Assembly: GCA_943736015.1 (NCBI GenBank)
Contig: OX031056.1
Location: 64,569,277 to 64,633,276 of the forward strand
Source of the DNA: Tridacna crocea
Lineage: Eukaryota > Mollusca > Bivalvia > Cardiida > Cardiidae
Reading direction: 5' to 3'
Length of the DNA: 64,000 bases
The stretch's first letter is position 1. The number at the start of each line of letters is the position of its first letter. Shown piece after piece: positions 45,436 through 56,000 of the stretch. The translations under genes and the position numbers were made by a program. The notes under the pieces were generated by a model. The model had not been told where the DNA came from. It was given only the letters and a program-made list of their open reading frames with translations, and did not search any database.

Positions 45436-45582
45436 TGCTATAGTATTTGAGTGGGTCGATGGTGTCAGCTGTTTCATGCTCGTAATAAATGATAACGTAC
45501 TCCCCGGTGTCCAGCAGCCCCCGGTCATACATATTGGTCATCATGTCCACTATCCCATTATACGTCCCCAGGAACACATAAA
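45436..45582 (-). CDS. Receptor guanylyl cyclase, ectodomain exon B
   Basis: This 147-nt exon (phase 1 in, phase 1 out) continues the ligand-binding domain begun at 57864-58167. Its residues include VYVFLGTYNGIVDMM and the family-typical GLLDTGEYVIIYYEHE, followed by DPLKYYS. The acceptor is TTTTTTACCCTACAG and the donor is the near-perfect GCA/GTAAGTAC. The intron separating it from exon A is about 12.3 kb and holds the Gmr1-like, TIR and SINE insertions. The next exon in phase is at 2892-3064, about 42.4 kb away. The first in-frame Met, at 45674-45676, lies in the intron and is not a start. Confidence 0.8.
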
Positions 45583-45712
45583 CTGTAGGGTAAAAAACAT
45601 TTACAACGTATGTAATACTTGCTTTATCGGCGCCAATAAACATTACATTTCCATAAACGCGTCTCCTTTTTTCCAATCAATAATTAAACCCACATTTTAT
45701 GAAAAAAGCAGT

Positions 45713-45929
45713 TTAACTTTTTGCCAAACGAGAAAAAATATGCTTGTCTAAGTAAGCATATGCAGCAGACAACGTAGCTCAAATAATGAAATTTGTCTTT
45801 TATGGGGTAGAAAACATAGTGGTAAAAGGGGAAGATGCTACTTACCTGCATTTTCTTCTTTTGCTACTATGTATTCAAAACATTCATTGTAAGGGTCATT
45901 AAAACTCCAGGATTGTGTTGGCAGAGTTA
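45713..45929 (-). mobile_element. piggyBac-like hairpin MITE
   Basis: TTAA-CTTTTTGCCAAACG left; TTGTGTTGGCAGAG-TTAT right; hairpin 45808-45876 (GGTAAAAGGGGAAGATGC). It starts about 130 bases upstream of exon B of the receptor guanylyl cyclase. Confidence 0.55.
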
Positions 45930-46091
45930 TTGCAATTCTGGTCCTTTTGGTCGATTTATGATATGTTGGTAACTTATAACAGTGCTACATTCCGAGGGCC
46001 GCTTGCGCTCCTGCTATAATAGTCTGTGACAGCTAGGTCTCCGTATTCTGTTTCAGAGAACCCACCCTTTTCACACTGGATTTCTAGGCGG

Positions 46092-46404
46092 AACAGAGTG
46101 AAGCAGCTCAAAATAAATACGACAATGGCTCAGTAGGTTTCTTCCTATTGTTATGTAGATATGATACTCAGTGACTTATTTTTAGAATAATCTAGAACAG
46201 AGTGAAGCAGCTCAAAATAAATACGACAATGGTTCAGTAGGTTTCTTCCTATTGTTATGTAGATATGATACTCAGTGACTTATTTTTAGAATAATCTAGA
46301 ACAGAGTGAAGCAGCTCAAAATAAATACGACAATGGCTCAATAGGTTTCTTCCTATTGTTATGTAGATATGATACTCAGTGACCTGTTTTTAGAATAATC
46401 TAGA
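46092..46404. repeat. Three tandem 104-bp repeats
   Basis: Nearly identical units start with AACAGAGTGAAGCAGCTC at 46092, 46196 and 46300. They lie in what may be the U3 part of the LTR of the element below. Confidence 0.78.
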
Positions 46405-47063
46405 ACCATGAAGAACATGTATTAGTTTTTCCATTGTGAATATTTTAGAATCAGGCTGTTTACTAATCAATGTTGTCATCTGTCTAGAAAAGACTAATCA
46501 AGCATTTTCAAATTATAAATAGGAGTGACTTACTTCGTAATTTTGGACTTGGAGTTAGATTTTGGGATTTTGAAGTTAGACTTATGGCTTGAAGGATAAA
46601 GAATCAGTGAAAAGTGTTGGATTTAACTTGGAATATACGTCAGTAATTTGGAATAATTTTGATTTTGATACAGTTGCTCATATCTACATGCAATTTGAAA
46701 CTTTTGTTAATTTAGGTTTTAGGAACCATAAATTTCATTCCTTTGTAGTCTGAACATTAATCTTAACTTTGAGGGACTAACTTTATTTCAACATTCTAAT
46801 ATCAGAATTGAAAAAATTTCATTCAAACTTAACACATTTTGTATTTTTTGTCTTTGTTAATTGATAAATATTGTTAATTGTTAAAGTCTTGTTACTGGGT
46901 TTCTTTCTAGTTGCGCTTGTAACAAAAATTTCGGGCTTGTCCGGGATTGAACATTTTTTTTTTTTTTACTTGTTACAGTATTAAATTTTATAAGACAATA
47001 AAAAGTATTGAAAAATTTAATTTGAATTTGAATTTAATTCTAGTGAACCAGCAAGAAACAATC

Positions 47064-47275
47064 ATGTCTTTTGATCTTGAAAAATTTATTGTTTAGCCGT
47101 CACAGGACTTGTCAAAACTAGAGCAAGAGGAAAAAAATACAAGAAGAAGAAAGAATGAGAAAAAAAGAATTAGAATTAAAATTAGAGTTAGAAAGGATGT
47201 ATTCTGAATTAGATGAAAAACGGAAGGAATGGCAGCTTCAGGTGAGAATGAATTAATTAGAATTAGAAAATAAAG
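47064..47275 (+). pseudogene. Gag remnant of Gmr1-like element
   Basis: ATG then SFDLEKFIV, a TAG, then PSQDLSKLEQE, resembling the usual first residues of Gag in this group. Frameshifts follow, and the sequence stops at the fold-back insertion. Confidence 0.45.
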
Positions 47276-47276
47276 A

Positions 47277-47742
47277 CAAGAGGGCCGAGATGGCCCTGGA
47301 TCGCTCACCTGAATTTTTGAGAGGACCATAGCCTTTTTTTCTTGAAGGTATTGAAACACCGGAAACAAAATCATTGTTTTGCCAAGCAATTTTTAAAAGA
47401 TCAAAATATTTCTGAAACTGCTGGTCAGATTTGAAATTTATTTCACGGAAATATTCCTTGAATGACCTTTTTCAAAATTTGTTCGCGAAATTTTGATAGG
47501 TCAAGAAACATGGCTCTGGTGAATGGGGGCTACTTGCATTGTACGGAACTTAAGAAACTCCTAAAAATTATTCTTTTCTGAAACTGCTGGTCAGATTTTG
47601 AAAGGACTTTTACAGGTGACCTTTTAAAAATTGCTTGGCAAAATAATGTTTTTGTTTCCAGTGTTTCAATACCTTAAAGAAAAAAGGCTATGGTCCTCTC
47701 AAAAATTCAGGTGAGCGATTCAGGGCCTTCTTGGCTCTCTTG
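47277..47742. mobile_element. Fold-back core-repeat element
   Basis: Both ends carry the same module in opposite orientation: CAAGAGGGCCGAGATGGCCC ... and ... CAGGGCCTTCTTGGCTCTCTTG. The arms are about 130-145 bp (CTCACCTGAATTTTTGAGAG / CTCTCAAAAATTCAGGTGAG). The middle is a single type A core in minus orientation. It interrupts the Gag region of the LTR element. Confidence 0.7.
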
Positions 47743-47970
47743 TTTTAGTAGATTTCCTGCCTTTTTCTGAGAAGACTTCAAGTGTCCTTATTCAGGGTGT
47801 AGAATGTGGATTTGTTTATGTTCCTCTTCATAACATTTATTTATCTTCAGACTTAATTACTGGTCCAGTGACTTTTGGTATTAGAAAAAAAAACCTTTTA
47901 AATGTGTTCATTTGTTTTTAGGCAATGATTTAGCCGGAGATAAGGTAATTGTTAATCCACTTGTAAACTG
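47743..47970 (+). pseudogene. Protease-region remnant of Gmr1-like element
   Basis: In frame: VECGFVYVPLHNIYLSSDLI and TGPVTFGIR, a gap, then GNDLAGDKVIVNPLVN. The GNDLAG word and the V-P-L-H segment are typical of the region between protease and integrase in this group. Confidence 0.5.
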
Positions 47971-48208
47971 ACACACATTGCATTAATCAATCAACCGATC
48001 CAATTGACCTTTACCCTTCATGTGCAGATACCAGAGCTATGACAAAGAAAGCCATTTTGACCGAAAATAAGTCTGATATTGACTTATCTGATTCTTTGTT
48101 GGGTCATTTATTAAAAATGAAATTAAGAGATCTTTTTCACAAAACTCTCCTTTAAATTTACTTCAGTATGTATCTTACTTTGGAAACAGGTTATTTTAAG
48201 CTTGTGAG

Positions 48209-48589
48209 GTGGCAAAATCAAACTCAGAGGAAACTCAATGTTTGATGAAAGAAAGATATGACAAGAAGAGTAAAGAAAGAAATTTTAAACCTGGAGATAG
48301 AATTTTAGCTCTTCTACCAGTTCCTGGTAGGCTTCTACAAGTGAGATATTTTGGTTCTTATTCTGAAAGAAAGGTCAGTGACTTAAATTATGTGATAACA
48401 ACTTTTGACAGGCGAAAGCAAAAGCAGTTATGTCATAAAAATATGTTAAAGGAATATGTTGATACGGGTAAATCAAATATTTCACCAATAAATGTAGTTT
48501 CATCAGTCCCTCAAAATCAAAATCACATTAACCCTGAAGACAGAAATTTTGAAAAAAAAAAAAAGCTTTTGACTAGTCCAAAACTTTAG
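48209..48589 (+). pseudogene. Integrase C-terminal part of Gmr1-like element
   Basis: The frame encodes KERYDKKSKERNFKPGDRIL, ALLPVPGRLLQVRYFGSY, KVSDLNYVI and CHKNMLKEY, the post-catalytic GPY/F-type module of gypsy integrases. The catalytic core is deleted upstream. RT follows downstream, not upstream. Confidence 0.65.
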
Positions 48590-48653
48590 AATTCTGACAT
48601 TTTAAGAAATTTAGATCAGAAACTTTTATGTTTAGACAATAATCAAAGATGAT

Positions 48654-49155
48654 TTGAAAAAGTTAATTTCTGAATATGAGCACCTGTTCCCTGACATTCC
48701 AACACGGACAGGCACACTATACCATGATGTGGACACTGAAAATTCAAAACCAGTGAAACAAGATCCATATCGAATGAATCCCAAGAAACTGGCGCATCTA
48801 AGAGAGGAAATCCGGTATCCATTGGAGAATGACTTTATTTAACCTAGTGAAAGTGAATGGAGTTCTCCTTGTATTCTTGTACCAAAGCTATATGGAACTT
48901 TTCGTATGTGCACTGACTATTGAAAAGTTAATACTGTGACCAAGACTGGTTCGTTTCCAGTGCCAAGAGAAGATGACTGCATTGAAAATATTGGTCATGC
49001 CAAATAATGTTACTAATTTTTATCTTCTAAAAGGATTTTGGCAAATTCCTCTCACTGAAAGAGCTAAAGAAATCTCTGCATTTGTAACTCCTGATGGACT
49101 TTATGCTATGTTCCCACTATCACGATTCGCGCAACGATTGAAATGGTGGTCTTAA
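48654..49155 (+). pseudogene. Reverse transcriptase start of Gmr1-like element
   Basis: FPDIPTRTGTLYHDVD, KPVKQDPYRMNPKKL, then after stops SESEWSSPCILVPK, FRMCTDY and GFWQIPLTERAKEISAFVTP mark RT fingers and motif A context. It ends before the YxDD motif where the 49128 cryptic repeat begins. Confidence 0.65.
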
Positions 49156-49350
49156 TCGTGAGCAAGTCGTGATGATCCAATCAGGTCGTTTCACAACTTG
49201 ATGTTAGCCGTGGCGATCGTGCTAATCGTATGACATTTTCTACGTTCAAAACGATTGATTTTCAATTGAGGTCACCGCATCTAATAGTATTGAATCGTAA
49301 TAAAACGTAGCGGATCGCATCAAATCGTGATTCTAAATCGTGTCGATAGG
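49128..49350. repeat. Cryptic ATCGT-rich repeat, left block
   Basis: Dense AATCGT, GATCGT and CGTAAT words. A similar block is at 50993-51310 and the style resembles the TIR element at 19948-21164. No clear inverted termini were found. Confidence 0.4.
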
Positions 49351-49685
49351 GACCAATCTTGGACAAGGCAACGGCAAAGCCCTGGTTTGATTTGGTGATA
49401 ATAGGATAGGATAAGTTCTCCTTTGTGATCACCCACATCGAGACAATCCTCGTAAGAAATGCAACATCCCTTGCAGCAGCAGAACATGATGCTGATTAAA
49501 ACGAACATACTCCGTTCAACATTGAACATACAGTGTAGCATCTTACAAACACCTATACAATTCTGAAGACAAATCGAGAAACCCTTCCCAAAAAGCCTGC
49601 AAGCCTGGCTGGTTGGATCGAAAGGGAAGATCGAAAACAGAGAATTTCAGGGAACAGATTACCGCATTTTCACCCTCAAAGATGA

Positions 49686-50510
49686 AACAAAAGGGCCAAG
49701 ATGGCTCTGAATCGCTCACCTGAATTTTAGAGAGGACCATAACCAATTTTTAACAAAAACTTTATTTTGCCAAGCGATTTTGAAAAAGGTCACCTGTAAA
49801 AACCATTTCAAAATCTGTCTACACCCCTGAAATAATCACCAGAATTCTGCAAACAAATTTTTGGATAGATCATCAAAGTTCAATTTCTTGAAAAAGAGCA
49901 CATGCTCGATAGTGACTAAAAATTTAAGTCGTACAAGAACCCCAGATGCAGGTGAAAACAATTGGCTGTTGTTTTTCGACAGATAAAATCTCCCCTTAGA
50001 ATTTTTGAAAAGAGTCACGAAAGGAAGATTCCTGTGAATTATTTCAAAATCTGGCCAGCGGTTTCAGAGAAAAAAAGAACTTATTAAGAATTTCTTCATG
50101 GCCATATAATGCAAGTAGCCCCCATTCACCAGAGCCATATTATTTGACGGATCAAAATTTGGCGAACACATTTTGAAAAAAGGGTCATCCAAGGAACACT
50201 CCTGTGAAATTACTTTAAAATTTGACCGGCGGTTTCAGTGAAGAAGAATTTACAAGAATTTCTTCATAGCCCGGCGTATAGTGCTATGACAACCAAAGTC
50301 TTTTATGGAATCAAATTCTGTGAACACTTTTTAAAGATGACATCCGAAGGAACATTCCAGCCAAGTTTAGTCCAAACTGGCCAAACGCTTTAGGATGAGT
50401 TGATGTTTAAAGAATTGTTGACAACGCACGAGGGGCGACATACGACGGACACAGCCAGGGTTATCCTTAAAGCTCACCTTGATCATGTTGTGCTTGACTT
50501 ATCCTAAAGA
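49686..50510 (+). mobile_element. Core-repeat element, type A, short
   Basis: AACAAAAGGGCCAAGATGGC left; about three type A units; tail GACAACGCACGAGG and a decayed right terminus (AGCTCACCTTGATCATG). Confidence 0.6.
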
Positions 50511-50992
50511 TATGCAGCAAAAATGCTGGAATGCACTTATTTCCTACTGGATGGAAAATTTCTATGGTTTGCAAGAAAAAGGAAAGAGACCATTTTTTTT
50601 TTATTCTGAAAACAAGAATTTGATCTAAATCTAAAATGAAAATATGGTATTGTATATCCTTGGGTCAACTAAACAACATGTTTATGTCTATTTTATCTAT
50701 GATCAAGGCAACTTCAATCTTTTTGTATGATGTGTGGAGGAGGCTAGAAAACTAACATAGATGGTGGTTCTTTCTTCTGTCAGCCATGATCACACCCAGA
50801 ACTGTCTGACTACCGCCCTCCTGACCCTTGCAGGTTGTGTTTGTTGCTTATCTGGCAACTACTCATCTTCTTCTCCTCTGGTGATACAGTGTCTGCATAC
50901 TGCAGATATCACATGATCCCTTTCCTCAACAATCAGTCTTCAAAAAACAGTGAAGTCTGAGGTGACATATACACTCATCTGGGTCCAGTCGC
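50511..50992. other. No gene seen
   Basis: Unique sequence, no exon recognised. Confidence 0.3.
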
Positions 50993-51310
50993 AGCCCTCC
51001 CTCGGATATGGTCGTGAAACGCGGCGCGACAAGAATCGTATCTTAGCGAAACAGAGCGCATCGGTTCGCAATAAACGTATCTCGACTTATCCATACATAT
51101 CTGTATGTATTACATCGTCATAACTCGTGACCCCCGCCCGTAATAATCGTATCGAATCGGGATTCAATCGCAGACTATCTTAGTCTTATCAGAGGTAATC
51201 TTACTGGATCGGAATGGATCGTATACAAACGTAAGATCGGACCGTAAATGGTCGTGTGAGCAGAAATGACCAATCGCAATTATGTCACGTCCAAGCGCTA
51301 GTAATCGTTT
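50993..51310. repeat. Cryptic ATCGT-rich repeat, right block
   Basis: Repeated AATCGTATC, GGATCGTA and AAACGTA words, same texture as 49128-49350. It is interrupted by nothing recognisable. Confidence 0.4.
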
Positions 51311-51456
51311 TTAATTCACGATTAGCTGTTGAGGAGAAGATTTTTTAGTAATTGTTTACGGACGGACAGACAGACGGATAGACGGACAGACGGACGACGG
51401 ACAACGACCGATCACAATAGCTCACCCCGAGCACTACTTGCTCAGATGAGCTAAAA
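51311..51456 (+). mobile_element. Core-repeat element, right-end fragment
   Basis: GAGGAGAAGATTTTTTAG, a (GACGGACA)n tract and GCTCAGATGAGCTAAAA form the tail of a type A element. Confidence 0.55.
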
Positions 51457-52690
51457 ATAACATCGAAAGGTCATGTACTAATTTCAGAATGACATGGGTT
51501 TTTCCTGTACTCTGTTCAGCCTCAGTAGACTAATGGAATGATTGTAAGAATGAATGACGTCATACTTCGTATGATATTTTTCATCGATCAGTTTGAAATT
51601 ACGCTAATTTCATCTGACGAACTTTCCTTCTATACATAAAAGATCGACTACTTTCGTGAAATTAAACCCGAGGATTACTTTATACATCAAGTAAAAGAAT
51701 TCATTGAGGAAGAAATATTTAGGACTATAATTTATTTGGTCCTGATAAAGACATGGTTTTCCCAGCAACTTTCTTAAAGACTGGGTCACGAATTCGTTAA
51801 TCTTGACTTATAGAGTTACTTGATTGGAGAATTCGGTATAACCCTCTACAATGTGCCCTATTTCAGAAACAGCTGATTTGCGGCGCCGTCGATGTAAGAT
51901 GTCAATAGTTTCTTGTTTGATGTTTTTTTTCTGCATTTCAAATACCTTTCTACCTCATGATGCAGCCGCGTATTATACCAAATCGATTTGGTGGATTTAT
52001 ACATACTGTATGTGATTGCTAGGCTAGCACTGGAACAATGGATCATGGATACGCATTTAATCACCATATGCCAGAACATGGCACAATATGAAATGTTCGT
52101 GGAAATTTTAGAACGCCTAAACTTGCTACGGACTAGATGTAGACAAACAAAAGGCGCAACATTTAAGAGCAGGACAGCATTTCAGTTTATAAATTATGAT
52201 ATCATGGTGAAAAAAGCAGCACAACCCTGCCACTAACACTTGGGTTGTTGTTGTTGTTTCATAGATCTTCCGAAACTGTTAACATTAAGACAGCAGTATG
52301 TGGTGCTTATATTTCATACACACACAGGAGGTAATCAGGGGAACTAGTCATAAGGAGAGTCCATGGAATTTTCTGGTCTCAATAGATTCTGGAACTCGTG
52401 AGCTAGAGCCTTCGACAGACAAGACTATACGAAGTTATGTCTGGAATAGTTTTTTTTTTGCCAATTCATTTCTTTACTCGCGATTTTCGGAAAAATACGA
52501 CAATGCTATCGTGTGCTTTGAAAAGTATTTCTTTTGCGGTTGTTTACAGTTTGTCGTACTTTCTAAACCAATAAAAACGCCGGATTTCGTTCAGACCTGC
52601 TGGATTTAATTCCATACAGACTCAGTAATAAATGTTGCAATATGTGACCACTTAATAATTAAATGGTTGACCTACATACAGTTGTATCCC
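51457..52690. other. No gene supported
   Basis: Frames at 51988-52236 and 52298-52609 (103 codons) show no domain, splice or codon evidence that I can defend. Confidence 0.3.
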
Positions 52691-53168
52691 GGTTAGTCTA
52701 GTAGCCAAGACCCGAAATTTTCGGTTAGGGAGGACGGCGTGTTCAAGGCTGGCAACAGTGCATATTAGAGTCAGTAGGGGTATCAGAACACAAAAATGTT
52801 TGTTGCCATGCCGGATGACCTTTCGTGGTCAGTTGGTCAGAGGTCAAAGGTCACTGAGTGCAAAAATTAAAGATATGAACCCTGCAACATAATAGAGCTG
52901 AAACATAGCAAAATAAATACCAGAAAAACTTTCAAATCAATATCTGTTATCAATATAGATGGGTCTTCAAGGATTTCAAATAATTCTGTTTAATTGCAAC
53001 CCTTATAATAGAAATATTCTTACTTGCAATAAAAGTATTTACAATGAACCATTATAGACTATTCAGTTTTCAGTTTTTGCACTGCCAGTGCTTAATAATA
53101 CAAATGTTTCCTAACAAATAATTGTAGCAAATGAAAGGAATTCAATGAGTATTCAAAAGGCTGTTCAG

Positions 53169-53391
53169 TTAACCCTTTACCAAGTGGAAAAATGGTCTTA
53201 TGCAGACTATACAGAGACTTACAGAAACCAAATGAACCCTGTTACCAATGACAGGAATCACCTTGGAAATTGTAAGAGGCAATCTGGAAAATGTGAAATG
53301 CTTGTAATAGGCATTTCCCCTTTCCCAAAAACGTTTCATGCTGCCTTCCCCTCAAGGCTGTATAAACCATGACTTATCTGGATAGGGTTAA
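53169..53391 (-). mobile_element. piggyBac-like hairpin MITE
   Basis: TTAA-CCCTTTACCAAGTGG left; CTTATCTGGATAGGG-TTAA right; hairpin centre about 53295-53325 (ATGCTTGTAATAGGCATTT), decayed arms. Confidence 0.6.
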
Positions 53392-53681
53392 GAAAAGATA
53401 TTTTCGGTTCATTTCATGAATGTTATAGCTTGTAACCCTAATTATGCTATTTTCTATGAGAAAATGTCATTTTTAAATTATGTTTTCAAATTGGAAAGTA
53501 CTTTACATCATTTATTGGAAATAAAGCATTTTTGGACAGTAGACATCATACAAATTTTTTTTTTTAAAAGTGCAAATATCTAAAAATCAAAGTTCTGAGA
53601 GTACTGAAAACACATTGTGCTGACAATCACTTGAAATACAATTTTGATATTGTGAATTTCACATAACTCTTATTCAAAGAC

Positions 53682-53960
53682 TCAATTCATATCTAATTCA
53701 ATGTTGACGGAATTACAACATGCCATGGCTCCATTACAACGGCAGGCACCATTGCTTTTCAGTAAATTTCTTCGACAAGTGCACTTGGATGAGGTACAAT
53801 TTTTGCAGTTGCAGGTAGGTATCTCTGGGCATGCTTTTGGTACAGGATCTTTTCTAATCAAGAGAGGCTGCAAGAGTCCATCATTTTCATATCATCCATT
53901 TTGCAAAGAAGAACACAGTTCAGGGACAGCTTCAGCGGCGGACAACCAAATAGCAGTCTG
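53682..53960 (-). pseudogene. CXC-type cysteine-rich remnant
   Basis: The minus strand reads WLSAAEAVPELC, a stop, GLLQPLLIRKDPVPKAC, then C-x-C-x2-C-x4-S-K-C-x-C-R-R-N and A-C-R-C-N-G-x2-A-C-C-N. This cysteine spacing with an upstream W/L-P part is a C-terminal module seen in transposon-derived invertebrate proteins. The rest of the gene is gone. It is likely a relic of the TIR element that contains it. Confidence 0.5.
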
Positions 53961-54289
53961 ATAGTGGGCTTATCTAATATGTACATGTAGTTTCAAGGCG
54001 TCAGATGTTGGGGGAAGGTTTTTGATGTTTCGCTTACCCGACAAGACAAGAGCCGTCAGGGACAGATTATGCTCCCCGAACAAGTGCTTGTCATAAAATG
54101 TATGAAATTGGAAAATATAATCCAAAGGCAAATGTTACAGTGATAATAATTAACTACATGTCTACCAGGAGAAAACTGCGTGAACACAAACTGAAATAGA
54201 GCTCGACAAACGAAATTCTTTTGGGGAGGACAGTAACTGAAATTTGAAATTTTGACCGGCAAGATAACGGAGAGAAACTGATTCTAATT

Positions 54290-55160
54290 CTACCATGAAG
54301 CCCCCTTTTCCCCTAAAACATATTGAAATATGGAAAAATTACATTTTCTATTTATCAGTAAGAGCTATCTGTTTATGAATTTTGCCATTATAGCTGTAAC
54401 ACTTTTGGAGTAAAAGCCATCACAAACTTGTAGAGGACACTAAGCCTCCTTTAAGCCCCCTTTTTCCCTTAAGACAATATTGCATAATTGGAATAAATAC
54501 AAAGGGTGTCTGGTTTGTGGCATTTTTGAATAATAATTCAAATTCGAAATTTCTGAAAATTTTGAGCAGTAATGTAGGAGATATTACATAAAAACATTTT
54601 TTATATGAAGCCCCCTTTTTCCATGATGCAGCCTCAAATTGAGAAACTGAGGAAGAGATATCTGGGCAATGTTCCAAGGAGTTCAGATTTGAAATTTCAT
54701 GAGCTTTTGAGCCCTAATGTAGGAGATATTAAAGAAAAACAATTTTTAAATCAAGCCTCCTTTTTCTGCGACGCAGCCTGCAAATGAGAAACTGGGAAAG
54801 TGGTATCATAAAACAATTTTTTACGTGAAGCCCCCTTTTTCCGTGAATCAGTCTGAAATTAAGAAACCAGAGAAGAGGTATCTGGGCAAAGTATAAACGA
54901 GTTCAGATTTGAGCACTAATGTTGGAGATATTAGGGAATAACAATTTTTAACATGAAGCCCCCTTTTTTCGTGATGCAGCCTCAAATTCTCAAATGACAA
55001 ACCGGGAAAGAAGTATCTATGCAACGTTCCAACGAGTTCAGATTTGAAATTTCACAAAATTTTGAGTACTGATGTGGGAGATATTAGTGAAAAACGATTT
55101 TTTACATGAAACCCTTTTTTCCTTGGCGCAGCCTCAAATTGAGAAACCGGGAAAGAGGTA
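54290..55160. repeat. Tandem array, about 150-bp unit
   Basis: About six copies carry GAAGCCCCCTTTTTCC, GCAGCCTCAAATTGAGAAAC, GGAGTTCAGATTTGAAATTT and TGTAGGAGATATTA, with one shortened unit near 54754-54830. Confidence 0.7.
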
Positions 55161-55268
55161 TTTGCGCATTGTTCCATGGAGTTCAGACACTATCAGATGG
55201 TGGTAAATCATCATTGCACACACCATCTTCAAGAGTATGCTGTAGAACAGACAAGCCACCGGTTAAAG

Positions 55269-55458
55269 CAGGGCCGTAGGAACAGGGGGGGGGGGGGGGC
55301 GCCCCCCCCCCCCCCCCAATAATTTGATCACCAATAAAATGACCGTCACTGTTTGGCCAAATATTGCTAGACAATCGTCGTGTATATGTCAAATTCGGAC
55401 AAACCGACAATTTTGCCCCCCCCCCCCCCCCCATCCAAAATTACTTCCTACGGTCCTG
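55269..55458. mobile_element. Small TIR element with G/C homopolymer runs
   Basis: CAGGGCCGTAGGAA left and TTCCTACGGTCCTG right, flanked by direct TAAAG. The inside has runs of 15 or more G followed by GC and 16 or more C, and a second C run at 55416-55432. Confidence 0.6.
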
Positions 55459-55669
55459 TAAAGACAGTGATCCAGATGTATCAGCCAGTGATAATGGCAC
55501 TGGAAAAAATTAATGTTTCAATAATTCAGCAATGTTAATCTGCCGACCTGATAGCTGAGCTCTAAACAGTCATTGTTGAAGTGACCTGTCTGCTTTGATA
55601 ACCTTAGTTTGTGATGAAGCTGTGTTTGTCTTGTACAGCGTCTTAAATAACGCTGAAGCATAAGACTTA

Positions 55670-55813
55670 TTAGAAAATGAGGGAAAAGGAGACAATACTT
55701 TTACAAGCAATTTCTTCTTTCCCCACCATGATTTCTTCATTATAAATGGATTTCAAGTTTGTTTATTCTTTAAACTTGGTAGGGTAAAAATGTGTCGTTT
55801 GGGAAGGACTTAA
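55670..55813 (+). mobile_element. piggyBac-like hairpin MITE, 5' part missing
   Basis: Hairpin about 55672-55738 (GAGGGAAAAGGAGACAATAC); right end GTGTCGTTTGGGAAGGAC-TTAA. Confidence 0.5.
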
Positions 55814-55924
55814 TTACATACAAGAAACCAGCTATCGATTTTGATATAGTTCCAAATTGAAAGAGAGTGTAGAAAAGGCTGAAAAAGTACTTGAAAAGGA
55901 ATTGAAGTACTGATAGAGTATAAA

Positions 55925-56000
55925 TTATAGAAGGAAAAGGTAAAATGGCTCTTCACAAGCAATTCAACCTTTTTCCACAATGTTTTCCCAAACCTATTTT
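55925..56000. mobile_element. piggyBac-like hairpin MITE, core only
   Basis: AGGAAAAGGTAAAATGGCTC and its partner AACCTTTTTCCACAATGTTTT; termini not found. Confidence 0.4.

Larger units (their letters stand above)
46025..49160 (+). mobile_element. Broken Gmr1-like Ty3/gypsy LTR retrotransposon
   Basis: A possible LTR runs from about TGTGACAGC (46025) to TTGTAACA (46924). It is followed by a primer-binding-like TCGGGCTTGTCCGGGATT at 46931. Then come a broken Gag start (47064), protease-region remnant (47743-47970), integrase C-terminal part (48209-48589) and RT start (48654-49155), in that order. Integrase upstream of RT is the copia-like order known for the Gmr1 group of Ty3/gypsy elements. 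There is no 3' LTR, and the element carries a fold-back insertion at 47277-47742. It is dead, with many stops and deletions. Confidence 0.65.

Noticed and set aside
45476..45751. 91-codon plus-strand frame
   Set aside because: Antisense to exon B of the receptor guanylyl cyclase.
49320..49541. Cysteine-rich 73-codon minus-strand frame
   Set aside because: It begins with a hydrophobic, cysteine-rich stretch like a secreted peptide, but lies across cryptic repeat DNA and has no splice or promoter support.
52298..52609. 103-codon plus-strand frame
   Set aside because: No domain, no splice context and no codon pattern that I can support.
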